From positions 180,619,459-180,683,458 of the forward strand of contig NC_080539.1 in assembly GCF_028640845.1 (NCBI RefSeq): a DNA stretch of 64,000 bases, given 5' to 3'. This document shows positions 42,531 to 53,140 of this stretch, piece after piece; positions within the stretch are counted from its first letter, which is position 1; each line of letters starts with the position of its first letter. The notes beneath the pieces were generated by a model. That model worked only from the letters and a program-made list of their open reading frames with translations, ran no database searches and had not been told where the DNA came from. The translations under genes were made by a program, and so were the position numbers. The stretch is from Ahaetulla prasina (lineage: Eukaryota > Chordata > Lepidosauria > Squamata > Colubridae).

Positions 42531-44538
42531 AATCTATAGCACTGGGTTCTTGCCAGTAGCCTATTCAAGCATTAACTAAACCCAATCTGCTTATGTCAGC
42601 CAAGTGATGTCGCTGGCTGAGTTACTAAATGCTCTTCCAGCTGCAAGCTCAGTTCAAACTGCTGATGATCACTTTTATAGTATTTTGGATACAGGGTTTT
42701 TGAAAGAATACTTCTCTGTTCCTCAGCTTTAATCAATACACAAAATTCAGGTAGAAATGGCCAGGAAAGATTAGGCCACTCTGATCCCCCACATGTCTCC
42801 TCATACATAAATCCTCTAACATAGATAAGCAGCACAGGAAGTCACCCATGGTTAATTAATCAAAAAACAGGTTAATGTATGTGTTTATATTAAACTGTAA
42901 CAAACCCCAGGAAACTGGTAAAATAAATTTGTTATAAAAATACAGTTTGGGATACATCATCCATTATGAACATGTGATCAGAAGAATCTGGAAGTAGTAT
43001 CAGTCTCTTTCTTTCACTCTTAGTGTTTCCAGTAATTTCAAAAAAGAAGGGAATTATCTTGATTGGTTAAAATCGATGAATATGTTTTCCTATAAATAAT
43101 ATTTTTGATCCTAGCCAACTAGAAACTAATCATTGTTGAACTGGAACTGTCAAATTTTCATTTCATCTTTTCAATATTATTCTCAAGTCTTTCTGGAATG
43201 CCTTGGAACTTTGTCTGTGGCTGAATGTTATGGCCAACTGAATAAAATACATCAATGCACTCCTGTAAATAGATTTCATTAAGTTCTCTGGAACATCCAG
43301 TGGTAAAGCCTGCAACCTATGCTATTTAAAATTACAAATAAACTACAGGTTTCTATATCTTCCTACTTCAACACAGATGTGCAATATACTTCAAACTGAG
43401 AAAAAATACTAATAGGGAGGATACTTTTAAAAAAGAATGTCATTTCAAATATTCAAAAAAGAAGGAAAATAATATTTTAATCTTTCCTGGAAAAATACTG
43501 CCAATATACTTCGATGAACAGAAGTGGTAGTTCTTCAATGTCCAAAAAAGTTGAACGCTGTTAATATTAAATAAAATAATTTCCTTTTCTTCCCTCTTTT
43601 TCCCCCCTATAATTTCTAAATGTGCCAACATATCCATTTGGTAACAACATAGGTATGTTGTGGCCTTCAAACCTCATTAAACACAATTACATGCTAAAAC
43701 TGGAAACATTGCAAATTATGTGCAAACAGATATATACTTTGTGTAAACCTTAGAGTTTTGAATGGGCATCCAAAATCCCCAGAATTACCAAAGATTAGCT
43801 GAAAAAGGATTAAACCCAACACGTCATTCCCCTTTCCTGAATTTGGCAGGCTGGTATATGAGCAGAGATCAAAGAGAAGTATATGGAATAGATGACCGGA
43901 TATAGGCCTGTAATAACTATGGAATTTTCAGCCCCAGAAATACGATATCAGTCAAAATTGGAATGAACTTCTAGCAGAGAAAATATAATTTAATTTGCCT
44001 TTCACTCTGAACAGCTTTTATTCTATTGGCTATTTCGACAATACATTATTCTTGTATTTTCTGGTAAGCCTGAAAAAAAGACATGAACACCTTGAACTAA
44101 AAGATTTTGAAAAGCTGTTTTTTGAAAGACCACCTTCACCATAATACATACTGTAGGCATTGCACTGCACCCAGGACTCGCAACTTAATCCTAAATATGA
44201 AATCCAAGTGTTCATTGACTTGGCCATAAAAAGGAATGGTAAAGCTTAATGCCCTTCTTTCAGTATCCAGCAAGCCAAACCGCAATGTCAAGAGAAGATA
44301 CTATAGTCCTCTCATTTCTGGGGTGGGGGGACTGGATTAGTATCATATGGGGAATGCCATGTCTCCCAAATGGCACCAAGGTTCAACTCAGATTCTCATT
44401 TGCTTATGGGATCTGTCTATATATCTGAAAAATACATGGCCTCCTATCAAGTCAAATGCTCACTCTCTCAAGCATCTCAATCCAGGCAATACATATTTCA
44501 TGAATCCTGGGCTTTAGTAATTTAATTACATGATCTTA
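42531..44538. other. Repeat-poor block, no gene recognised
   Basis: About 2 kb of AT-rich sequence with only short frames. Confidence 0.35.
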
Positions 44539-44540
44539 TA

Positions 44541-44936
44541 CAAGGTAGTCCTTGACTTACATCAGTTCATTTAGTGACTGTTCAAAGTTGCAAAAGCACT
44601 GGAAAAAGTGACTTATGACCGTTTTTCACACTTATGACCATTGCAGCATCCCTATGATCATGTGATCAAAATCCAAAATCCATATGTTTGGCAACTGGCA
44701 GGTATTTATGTTGGTTGCACTCACATGATCACTTTTTTGCAACTTTCTGACAAGCAAAGTCGATGGCCAAGCCAGATTCATGTAACACCCATGTTACTAA
44801 CTTAACATCTGCAGTGATTCGCCTAACAACGGTGACAAGAAAGGTCTTAAAATGGGGCAAAACTTATTTAACAAATGTCTCACTTAGCAACAGAAATTTT
44901 GGGCTGAGTTTGTGGTCGTAAGTCAAGAACTACCTG
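44541..44936. mobile_element. Mariner-type MITE, 396 bp, TA flanks
   Basis: Left end 'caaggtagtccttgacttac' and right end 'gtaagtcaagaactacctg' are inverted repeats flanked by TA (44539-44540 and 44937-44938). The interior repeats 'gtgacttatgacc'-type motifs in both orientations. There is no transposase. Confidence 0.8.
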
Positions 44937-44938
44937 TA

Positions 44939-46000
44939 GTTCTAGGTATTCTTATTGAAAATCAAGCACACTGAGTTCAAAGAGACTTGCTCCACAGTAA
45001 ATTAAGAATTGTAGCCTAAATCATCTAGCTATTCTTAGCTAGTCCTTGTCTCCTAATAAATAAATAAACAAAAAACTCTAAAGCTGTTTTTCACTGTATG
45101 TGAATCAATAATCATATCAATCGATTTCGATATTAAGCTGATGCTCAACTGAGATCCAATACCGGAACTTCAAACCATCTTTCTTGTCCAGAAAATGAAA
45201 CTCTAGCTGCTTGTCATGCCACTAGATGTCCCAAAATAAAAGGTATATAAAAATAAAAAATAAAATCTCCTATCCCTGCCATCTATAACTGCAAAACAAA
45301 CAACAAAATAAGCTGCAATTAAAAATAACAAGGGTAGAAAAATCAAAGCTTGCTTGACTCATGTATTCTACAAAAAAAAAGAAGAAAGAAAGAAAGAAAG
45401 AAATCCATTCCAATAAATAATTAAGTAACCATCTAAACCCATTATAACCCAAAATGTACAATAAAGAAGTAAAGAAGTCAAAAATCTGGCAGGTATCCAA
45501 AGCATTATTTCTCTTGACATCTTTTTGAAAATTTATCTTTAACAAAGGCTTACTATGTCATCCGAAGGTCTCAGATCTCTCTATCTCTCTTGGGAATATG
45601 TTATGCACTAAATTTCAGGCCAACGGTTATCAAAGCCACTCTAATGCAAAAAGTGTTTTATGGCCAATTTAGTAAGAGTCCCATGCTGATATTTGTACCT
45701 GCTATTTGTTTCTGTATACCTGTAATTGAATCTACAAAATGTAGATTCAAATCTCTTCACACCAAACAAGTTGCTAGTTTGAGATGGGCAGCTCTATACA
45801 TTGAATAAATAAACAATATATAAAACTTTCAAATCACTTAATTTTTCAATTTTTCTAAGCAATCCTGAAAGCAGAGGAGGATTCTGAACCTGTAAATAGA
45901 TTAGGATTTCTGGGGCATGAAAAAGGAGACATATCATCCTATTCTTCCCACTAATACTAATCATTTGGAGAATGTTTTGTTTAATATACTCTTTAGAAGG
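44939..46000. other. No recognisable element
   Basis: Contains a 24-bp block, 45204-45227, shared with 39424-39447, and a short (GAAA)n at 45383-45402. Confidence 0.4.
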
Positions 46001-46009
46001 TCTCTATAT

Positions 46010-46600
46010 AGAAGGACGCGGTGGCTCACACTCAAGAGGGCCACACAGGATGTCACCACCTCACATCCACGTGGAAAGCAGACTCAAACATACACCGATG
46101 ATGGAGCACGACCTCGGACCAGAAGCCAGACCGCAGCTGCATCATTAGCCATTTCAAACCCCTCCAATCCATATATGCAGCAGACTGACACCCACCATGA
46201 AGATGTGGCACGACCAAGAACGCAAAGCCAAACAACAGCAATGCAGCTCACCAACTCAAATCCCCCTGCAACTCAGACTAACCTGAGCACAACCAAGCCC
46301 CCACCCAAACAGAACACACCCCCATCCAATCAGACGACAGCCAACTCCACATCCAATCAGAGCACAGCCAAGCCCCCAACCAATCAGAACATACCTCCAC
46401 CCAATCAGAACACAGCCAAGCTCCCAACCAATCAGTTCAAACCCCCACTAGCAATTAAAAGGAAGAAACAGCTGCGATCACACATTGCTCCTAGAAGCAC
46501 GAAACTGAAAACACCAGCCTGAAGATGACAAATGAGACTTCGTCGAAACGTCACCAAGACACTTCCAATTTTATGTGGGAAAAAACCTGAATAACCAAAG
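46010..46600 (+). mobile_element. Repeat-like block with CCAATCAG array; open frame of 201 aa is doubtful
   Basis: An open frame at 45917-46522 is rich in T, N, Q and P. Its second half is a degenerate 9-residue repeat (NQ-T---P) because 'ccaatcag' recurs at 46326, 46353, 46380, 46401 and 46428. Downstream is 'cgtcgaaacgtcaccaagac', a phrase I associate with an interspersed squamate repeat, perhaps the end of a Penelope-like element. No conserved domain is visible and there are no introns or promoter to argue for a host gene. Confidence 0.4.
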
Positions 46601-46659
46601 ACCTACACATTATATTGTATATATAAAGTATATTTATGTGTACAGTATATATGTATTGT

Positions 46660-46716
46660 GTATGTGTGAGAGAGAGAGAAAGAGAGAGGGGGGAAGGGAG
46701 GGAGGGAGAGGGAGAG
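46660..46716. repeat. (GA)n/(GGGA)n purine tract
   Basis: GA repeats grade into GGGA repeats on the plus strand. Confidence 0.85.
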
Positions 46717-46724
46717 ATTGTATC

Positions 46725-47054
46725 AACACAGATCTCTTGCCACTTTGGAACTTTGCCCCTGAAGATTAAAGACTTCATTTGATGGATCTGTTTTTTCATG
46801 AAATTTTATATAAATTAAAATTTGAAAGAATAATTGTACAAGAATAATGAGGGAGAGTGAGAATTCATCTGCTCTTTCAAATTTTTAGCAGTTTCAGCTC
46901 CTGTCTTTACAAATATCCTGAAACTCTGGGGATTCTGCTTCGATTTTACCCTAGGAGGTTATAATCAGGAAATGATTCCATAAATATGGAACTGCCAGGT
47001 TCAATCAGGAGAATCTGATTGAGGGTCCATTATCATCCCTACCATATTTACATT
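46725..47054. other. No recognisable feature
   Basis: Nothing that I can support. Confidence 0.35.
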
Positions 47055-47062
47055 AATTATAG

Positions 47063-47180
47063 CATGGGTGTCAAACTCAATCACGTGACGTATCGCAACG
47101 TTTTTGCCTTCGCAGAGCCAGGGTGGGCGTGGCCTATGCGTGACGCATCCAGCTCCCAAGCTGCCAGTTTAACACCCCTG
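47063..47180. mobile_element. hAT non-autonomous element, 118 bp
   Basis: Ends catgggtgtcaaactc and agtttaacacccctg are inverted repeats. Flanks aattatag (47055-47062) and aactatag (47181-47188) match at 7 of 8. The inner 'gggtgggcgtggcctatg' is family-like. Confidence 0.75.
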
Positions 47181-47188
47181 AACTATAG

Positions 47189-48788
47189 TAATGTTGTTTG
47201 CCCTGTTCCACAATTAATAATAATAATGTTTCCACTGGAAACTCAGATTATAACTAAGTGTTCCTTCTATTTTTTACTTTGACTGAACAGCAAATTATAC
47301 AATTTTGACAGAAAGTGAAAACAAAGCTGTAAATAGTTTGAAAACTTTCAAATCTTATTATTCTCATTCATTACCTTTCTCTAGAGCCTGTGGTGTTTAC
47401 TAACTTAGTAACTTCTACTATTCAAGCTTGCTGAAGCACATTTCTCCAGTTCTGCAGGAGAATGCGAGGAGACAATGTATGAAACAGTTTTCTGCATTAG
47501 AAAGGGTTCCACCCATGGTGCAAAATCTGTTTTCCCAAGACTTCCATTATATACTGCTTCTGAAAATTGCCCCAGAATTTGGCCTTGGAAAATTCATACT
47601 GGGGAGGCAGAAACAGGACTCCATGGCATGTAAACTACATTATCGTAGACCATTCCATTGAAAACTATTGGTTACTCTTGGAAGCTTTCATTTTAATTGT
47701 CAGAAGCATCTTAATTCATTTGGGCTTGAATAAACCAGTTGCAGATGTCGATTCTGTAAGCAAAACCATTTCTTGAAGATTTTTTGAAAATCCCTCTGAG
47801 GGAGCTCTTTCCTTCCAGCAATTGAAGTGCTCTTCATTTGTGCAAGACACCTGTTTTAAAGGAACAGGACTATCATGTTAAAGTACTTTTCTTGATATGA
47901 TTGCAATGCAGGGGACTGATGGACAAAAAGGACTGCTTGTCCAGAAGGGCATCTGGTTCTTGTCGGCATCGGAGGCACCCAGATGTTTTCAAAGCAGCCC
48001 CAGCACTGGGCCCTTTTGGAGCTGATCTCAGTCTCTGTTTGCCAAACTACACTTTCAAGAGGTGTCAGGTGTCGGGAAGCCTTTCCAAATGCCAAAGCAA
48101 GCATTGGAAGAGGTTTTTTAAAAAAAAAAAGTGGAAAAGACTGTGGGGAAAACTCCTTCGTGAAGAAAAAGGCAGTTGTTTCAGCTTGGCTGTTTCTTTT
48201 TAAAATAATTAGTTAAACAGTGTATAAAAACAGGTAAGTCTGTTCTGTATTGCTTAGGGACTTGGCAGCCTTCCTCTCTTGTGTTAGTAAATTTTTTGTG
48301 AACTTCTAGTTCATAGGACAAGGGGAAGGAATTGTATCACCATGACCTAAGGCAACCCAGCTTGTAAGGTAAACCATAATTTTTTAAACCAACATGACCT
48401 CTCTGTTAACTCTTTCACTCTATCCTTCGTAAAGAGTGAGTGAGAGAGGCCTGTTTACAAAACCACTGAAAAGAAGGGGGGAAACTACTTGACAAGTACT
48501 TCTTCAACTTTTTACTCCTGTCCAGCTTTTCTTTCCAGTCATGCAAGCTTTCAATACAGCATTTACTTAATGTTACTGCACTTTAATGCTTGCCTTTTCA
48601 GGTAGTAATAAAACAGCTATTTTAGGAGAGCAGTTAGGGAAACACTAGACAACCCGAAATCCATTGGGTCATCCTTTCAGATATATTTCCTTACTTAAAC
48701 AGAGAAACAGAATGACCATGGGAGGATTGCTATTGTTTTGGTTGGAAAATTACAGAAGAAAACATTTTATTAAACAAGAAAGAATGCT
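47189..48788. other. Repeat-poor block, no gene recognised
   Basis: About 1.6 kb. The segment 47,790-48,200 is relatively GC-rich and non-repetitive, with overlapping frames on both strands that resemble nothing I know. It is a candidate conserved element or unannotated exon, unresolved. Confidence 0.35.
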
Positions 48789-49165
48789 CTAATGATTTCA
48801 GTTCTTTTTCCTCAGATTGAATTGACATATAGCTGACCATGCTGGAATACCCGTTTCTCCAAATAAATCAGCACATTCTTCACGGTTTATGATTGCATTT
48901 TTGAATAGTAGGAACAAAGCAAGACTGTATTGGGTATTGTATCCATTGAAGATGGATATCTTTATCTTCTGATAAATTGAGTGATCCATAACAATGCCAT
49001 TTTTAATGCACCAATATTTATCTTTATGACACTGAGATTCTTGTAGAATTGTTCTACAGTCATCTGTGTTCCATTGCAAAGTCTTGGAAGATCCAAGTTT
49101 CTCATTAAAGTGATGGGAGGTCCTATCTTCATTTCCAATATATGTGGTAGCAATCCAGATTCCAA

Positions 49166-49397
49166 TCAATGGACACATTTATTCATCTGTGCAGGACTGG
49201 CTTAGATTTTAAATTTATAGGGGTTTAAATAGGTTTTAAGATTTGTATTTATATTTTTAACATTTGGCATTAGAATAAGTTTTTTAATAGTTATTTTAAT
49301 TGTATATATAATGTTTTATGTGCCTGTGAACCGCCCTGAGTCCTTCGGGAGATAGGGCGGTATACAAATTTGAATAATAAATAAATAAATAAATAAA
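49166..49397 (+). mobile_element. L2-like LINE 3' end inserted in Helitron
   Basis: 'cacatttattcatctgtgca' to 'accgccctgagtccttcggg' and a TAAA tail, near-identical to the last 230 bp of the copy at 50866-51727. Confidence 0.85.
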
Positions 49398-50053
49398 TTG
49401 AATCAAGGAATACTGTTGGAAAAGGTGTGGCATTAGCTCCTTCACCGACAGCATTGAAGGAGCCATATTCTTTCATCACTGCAGGGAAGCATCTAATCCA
49501 CATGGAACTGATTTTCTCATCATTTTAATGAGCGGAACCAAGATACAGTTCTTTAAGAACAGTTTGGCAGGATTGTCAAATGTTGGATAGATGAAATCTA
49601 TAAATGCTTTCATAGCTCTTGGTGGCAGAACCATAACTTCAGGTAATTCTCTTTTATCAATTTGATTTTTTTGAATTTTGCCTTTTTCAATAATCAGTAG
49701 AAACACAGAATATATTCTTTTTCCTTCACTCAATTTGTATGTTCTTCTACTGAAACTTGACAAAGATTTGCCATAAGTGTGATTTTTTTTTTTTTTGAGC
49801 AATGAATTCTTCACATCAACATCATTTCCTCTTTTCACAACTGGTAGAAACTGATGGAAATCACACGTAGTCATAAACTGCTCTTTGTTCATTATTCAGT
49901 AGGGGCTGATGGCGTAGTGCAAATTCCTACTACTTTTGTATTTTAGTTCATGCAATAATTCCAGAAAGCCACTATTTTGATAAATTGTACCATTTGTTGG
50001 TTTTGGCAAGTTATATTCTTCAAGAATTTTTCTGAATATCTCACATCTGTCTT

Positions 50054-50290
50054 AGAAATAGCAATAGTGCTTAGACTTATATACTACTTCACAATGCTTT
50101 TACAGCCCTCTCTAAGTGGTTTACAGAGTCAGCATATTTTCCCCAACAATCTGGATCCTCATTTTACTGACTTCAGAAGGATGGAAGGTTGAGTCAGCCA
50201 TGAGCCTGGTGAGATTCAAACTGCCAAATTGCAAGTAGTCAGCAGAAGTAGCCTGCAGTACTGCATTCTAACCACTGCACCACCATAGCT
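50054..50290 (-). mobile_element. MIR-like CORE SINE inserted in Helitron
   Basis: Antisense 3' end 'agcaatagtgcttagactta', core 'caacaatctggatcctcatt', and head 'ctgcattctaaccactgcac' are all present. Confidence 0.8.
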
Positions 50291-50576
50291 CTGCGCCATA
50301 GAGAAGAGTGTGTTCATGATGCCTCTCATTCATGATGATATTAGGATCATTGATGCTTCTCATGATTTGTAGAAAATCTTCAAATGTTGCATTCTTGACT
50401 TGGTTCCACAATTGTCGTGGATTGCTGATTTCAGTATTCATTAGCAAGCCAAGAAACAAATATTTCATTGCTCTGAAGATTTTTGTTGTGTCTTCCATAC
50501 CTTGTTGCCAATGTTCACCAACTTGCAACAATCCTCTTTCTTCAGATGTTGAATGATAAAGGATATGTCAGTCTTG

Positions 50577-50815
50577 TATAAAACCAATTTGGTGTAGTGG
50601 TGAAGGCACCAGGCTAGAAACCAGGAAATCTAGTTCTGCTTTAGGCATAAAGCCAGGTAGGTGACTTTGAGCCAGTTTCCCTCTCTTTCTGCCCTTGGAA
50701 GAAAGCAATGACAAGCAAGGTACCAAACCTTGATACCTTGGTTTTAAACCTTGCCAAGAAAATTGCAGGTACTTGTCCAGACAATCACTAGAAGTTGAAG
50801 AGTGATTCGAAAGCA
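50577..50815 (+). mobile_element. tRNA-derived SINE (second family)
   Basis: A box 'tggtgtagtggtgaaggcac' and B-box-like 'tctagttctgc', then 'gactttgagccagtttccct' and 'ttgccaagaaaattgcaggt'. Confidence 0.75.
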
Positions 50816-50865
50816 TTTTCTATACTATAGTACCATATAAATATAATGAATAACCCATACTGTCA

Positions 50866-51727
50866 TTGGAGTCATTGGCCCCGATGGAAGGGGTGCGCAA
50901 CTTGGGCGTCCTCCTGGATGCACGGCTGTCTTTTGAAGATCATTTGACGGCCGTCTCCAGGAGAGCTTTTTACCAGGTTCGCCTGGTGCGCCAGTTGCGC
51001 CCCTTTCTAGACCGGGATGCCCTATGCACGGTCACTCACGCCCTCGTGATGTCTCGCCTGGATTACTGCAATGCTGTCTACATGGGGCTCCCCTTGAAGG
51101 GCATCCGGAGACTGCAGTTAGTTCAGAATGCGGCTGCGCGGGTTATAGAGGGAGCCCCTCGGGGCTCCCGTATGACACCTATCCTGCGCAGACTGCACTG
51201 GCTACCTGTGGCCTTCCGGGTGCGCTTCAAGGTGTTGGTAACCACCTTTAAAGCGCTCCATGGCATAGGGCCGGGTTATCTACGGGACCGCCTACTGCTA
51301 CCAAATACCTCTCACCGACCCGTGCGCTCTCACAGAGAGGGACTCCTCAGGGTGCCGTCAGCTAGGCAGTGTCGTCTGGCGACACCCAGGGAAAGGGCCT
51401 TCTCTGTGGGGGCTCCCACCCTCTGGAACGAACTCCCCCCAGGACTCCGTCAACTTCCGGACCTCTGAACCTTCCGTCACGAGCTCAAGACGCATTTATT
51501 CATCTGTGCAGGACTGGCTTAGATTTTAAATTCGTAGATTTTAAATTTATAGGGGTTTTAAATTTGGTTTTAAGATTTATATTTATATTTTTAATATTTG
51601 GCATTAGAATAAGTTTTTTAATAGTTATTTTAATTGTATATAAATGTTTTATGTGCCTGTGAACCGCCCTGAGTCCTTCGGGAGATAGGGCGGTATATAA
51701 ATTTGAATAAATAAATAAATAAATAAA
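50866..51727 (+). mobile_element. L2-like LINE 3' copy, 0.86 kb, well preserved
   Basis: An open frame of 200 aa (50866-51468) runs from VRNLGVLLDARLSFEDHLTA through SRLDYCNAVYMGLPLKG, LHWLPVAFRVRFKVL and TFKALHGIGPGYLRDRL to RAFSVGAPTLWNELPPGLRQ, the C-terminal third of an L2 ORF. The 3' UTR ends 'accgccctgagtccttcggg' and (TAAA)n. It is the best preserved copy in the window and begins at almost the same point of the consensus as 23841. Confidence 0.88.
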
Positions 51728-52469
51728 TTCTGCAGCAAGATGCTTTTTTAAAAAAAATTTGGGCTTTTATGTAACCCACAGAATCACTGTGTGCTTTTAA
51801 TCATGTCTTTTCTTTCAGTTTGTCCTTTGAATTTGAGTCTTTGTACAGTTCTATTATATTTCCCATTTTTCTATAGTGAAAAAAAAAGATTTCTAGGATC
51901 ATTAATATAATTTCATTAGTGTTACTGTCACCAAGAAAGAACTCTACTAATTTAAAAAATGAATAATTTAAAAAAGAAAACAAAAAACAAAAAAAGGGTG
52001 AAGAGCATACTTGATGGACCACTAGATCCTTTTCTGCCATCAGTTTTCTGTTTCTATATTTCTCGATTCTATTCTATTACTTTTAGTACAAACTTTTACT
52101 CTGACAGATCTTTGTCAAACTATATTGTTTCCCAGATAACTGTCAAACAGATATTTTGTTTTTTGGAATATATATTTCTGAGATGACAAATTTGTTTCCC
52201 AAAGCAGAAATGGTGGCTTGTTTCTGTAATTAGACAATGAGGAACACAACTGCTGATGGATAGGGATGAGGTCAATCCTTCTGGTCAAACTGTCAATTTA
52301 TTTTCTCTAATTGTCTGCCACTGGTAGACATATGTATGTTTCTATGACCATTTAGTTGTAATGAAAGTATCACTGTAGCTCCTAGAAAGAACATGAGTAA
52401 ACTACTAAGCTGAGCACTGCACACCAGAACAACTAGACACAAGAACAGTTTTTACCCGAAGGCCATCAC
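51728..52469. other. No recognisable feature
   Basis: AT-rich; short frames only. Confidence 0.35.
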
Positions 52470-52745
52470 TCTGCTAAACAAATAATTCCCTCAACACTGT
52501 CAAACTATTTACTAAATCTACACTACTATTAATCTTCTCATCGTTTCCATCACCAATCTCTTTCCACTTATGGCTGTATGACTGTAGCTTTTCGTTGCTA
52601 TCATTAAGGGTTAAATTGTACCCTATGACCATCATTTGTGTTGTAAATGTTATACCTTGATGAAGGTATTTTTTTCTTTTATGTACACTGAGAGCATATG
52701 CATCAAGACAAATTCCTTGTGTGTCCAATCACACTTGGCCAATAA
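52470..52745 (+). mobile_element. CR1-type LINE 3' end with ATTCT tail
   Basis: 'aataattccctcaacactgt', 'accaatctctttccacttat', 'aatgttataccttgatgaag' and 'caatcacacttggccaataa' form a 3' UTR that runs straight into (ATTCT)n. The coding part is missing except perhaps 'cccgaaggccatcactctgc'. Confidence 0.7.
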
Positions 52746-52820
52746 ATTCTATTCTATTCTATTCTATTCTATTCTATTCTATTCTATTCTATTCTATTCT
52801 ATTCTATTCTATTCTATTCT
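52746..52820. repeat. (ATTCT)n microsatellite, 15 units
   Basis: 15 perfect ATTCT units; the complement of the AATAG unit at 15871 is CTATT, the same repeat class. Confidence 0.95.
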
Positions 52821-52919
52821 AAATGGTAATTGGGTAATTCAGGAAAGGAAGCAGAAACATATATTTCCTCATTTCCAACTGCTTTCAGAAAAAAAAAATA
52901 AGTACAATGTTTATTAACA

Positions 52920-53140
52920 GAGAGCCAATTTGGGCCAGTGGTTAAGGCATCAAGCTAGAAACTAGGAGGCTTTGAGTTCTAATCCAGTTTTGCACTAAGC
53001 GAGCTGAATGACTCTGAACCAGTCACTTTCTTTCAACCCTAGCAAGGAAGCAATGGTAAACCACTAAAAACCTTGCCCAGAAAACTATATCCAGGCAGTT
53101 GCTAAGAGTCAAGAACTGACACCAAAAAAGGTACAAAAAG
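52920..53140 (+). mobile_element. tRNA-derived SINE (second family)
   Basis: 'gggccagtggttaaggcatc' A box, 'gagttctaatccag' B box, 'ctgaaccagtcactttcttt' and 'ccttgcccagaaaactatat'. Confidence 0.75.

Larger units (their letters stand above)
48790..50560 (-). pseudogene. Decayed Helitron helicase region
   Basis: Minus-strand frames are in Helitron Rep/helicase order. At 50531-50300 LFLGLLMNTEISNPRQLWNQ resembles the segment before the helicase. At 50040-49960 a run like FRKILEEYNLPKP matches the 'FGLP-P' block. At 49880-49500 CDFHQFLPVVKRGNDVDVKN corresponds to the GDFRQ-LPVV-RG helicase motif, followed by FIDFIYPTFDNPAK. At 49165-48800 LPHILEMKIGPPITLMRNLD and LCNGTQMTVEQFYKNL match the C-terminal PIF1-like part. 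An EQ-V-D motif runs almost directly into CDFHQ, so the Walker A and B core is missing. An L2 tail (49166-49397) and a SINE (50054-50290) are inserted. Confidence 0.75.

Noticed and set aside
45917..46522. 201-codon frame as a host gene
   Set aside because: Low-complexity T/N/Q/P content, tandem unit origin and likely interspersed repeat context.
48790..50560. Host PIF1 helicase pseudogene
   Set aside because: The FGLP-P-like block before the helicase and the LCNGT-type C-terminal block are Helitron features, which favours a transposon origin.
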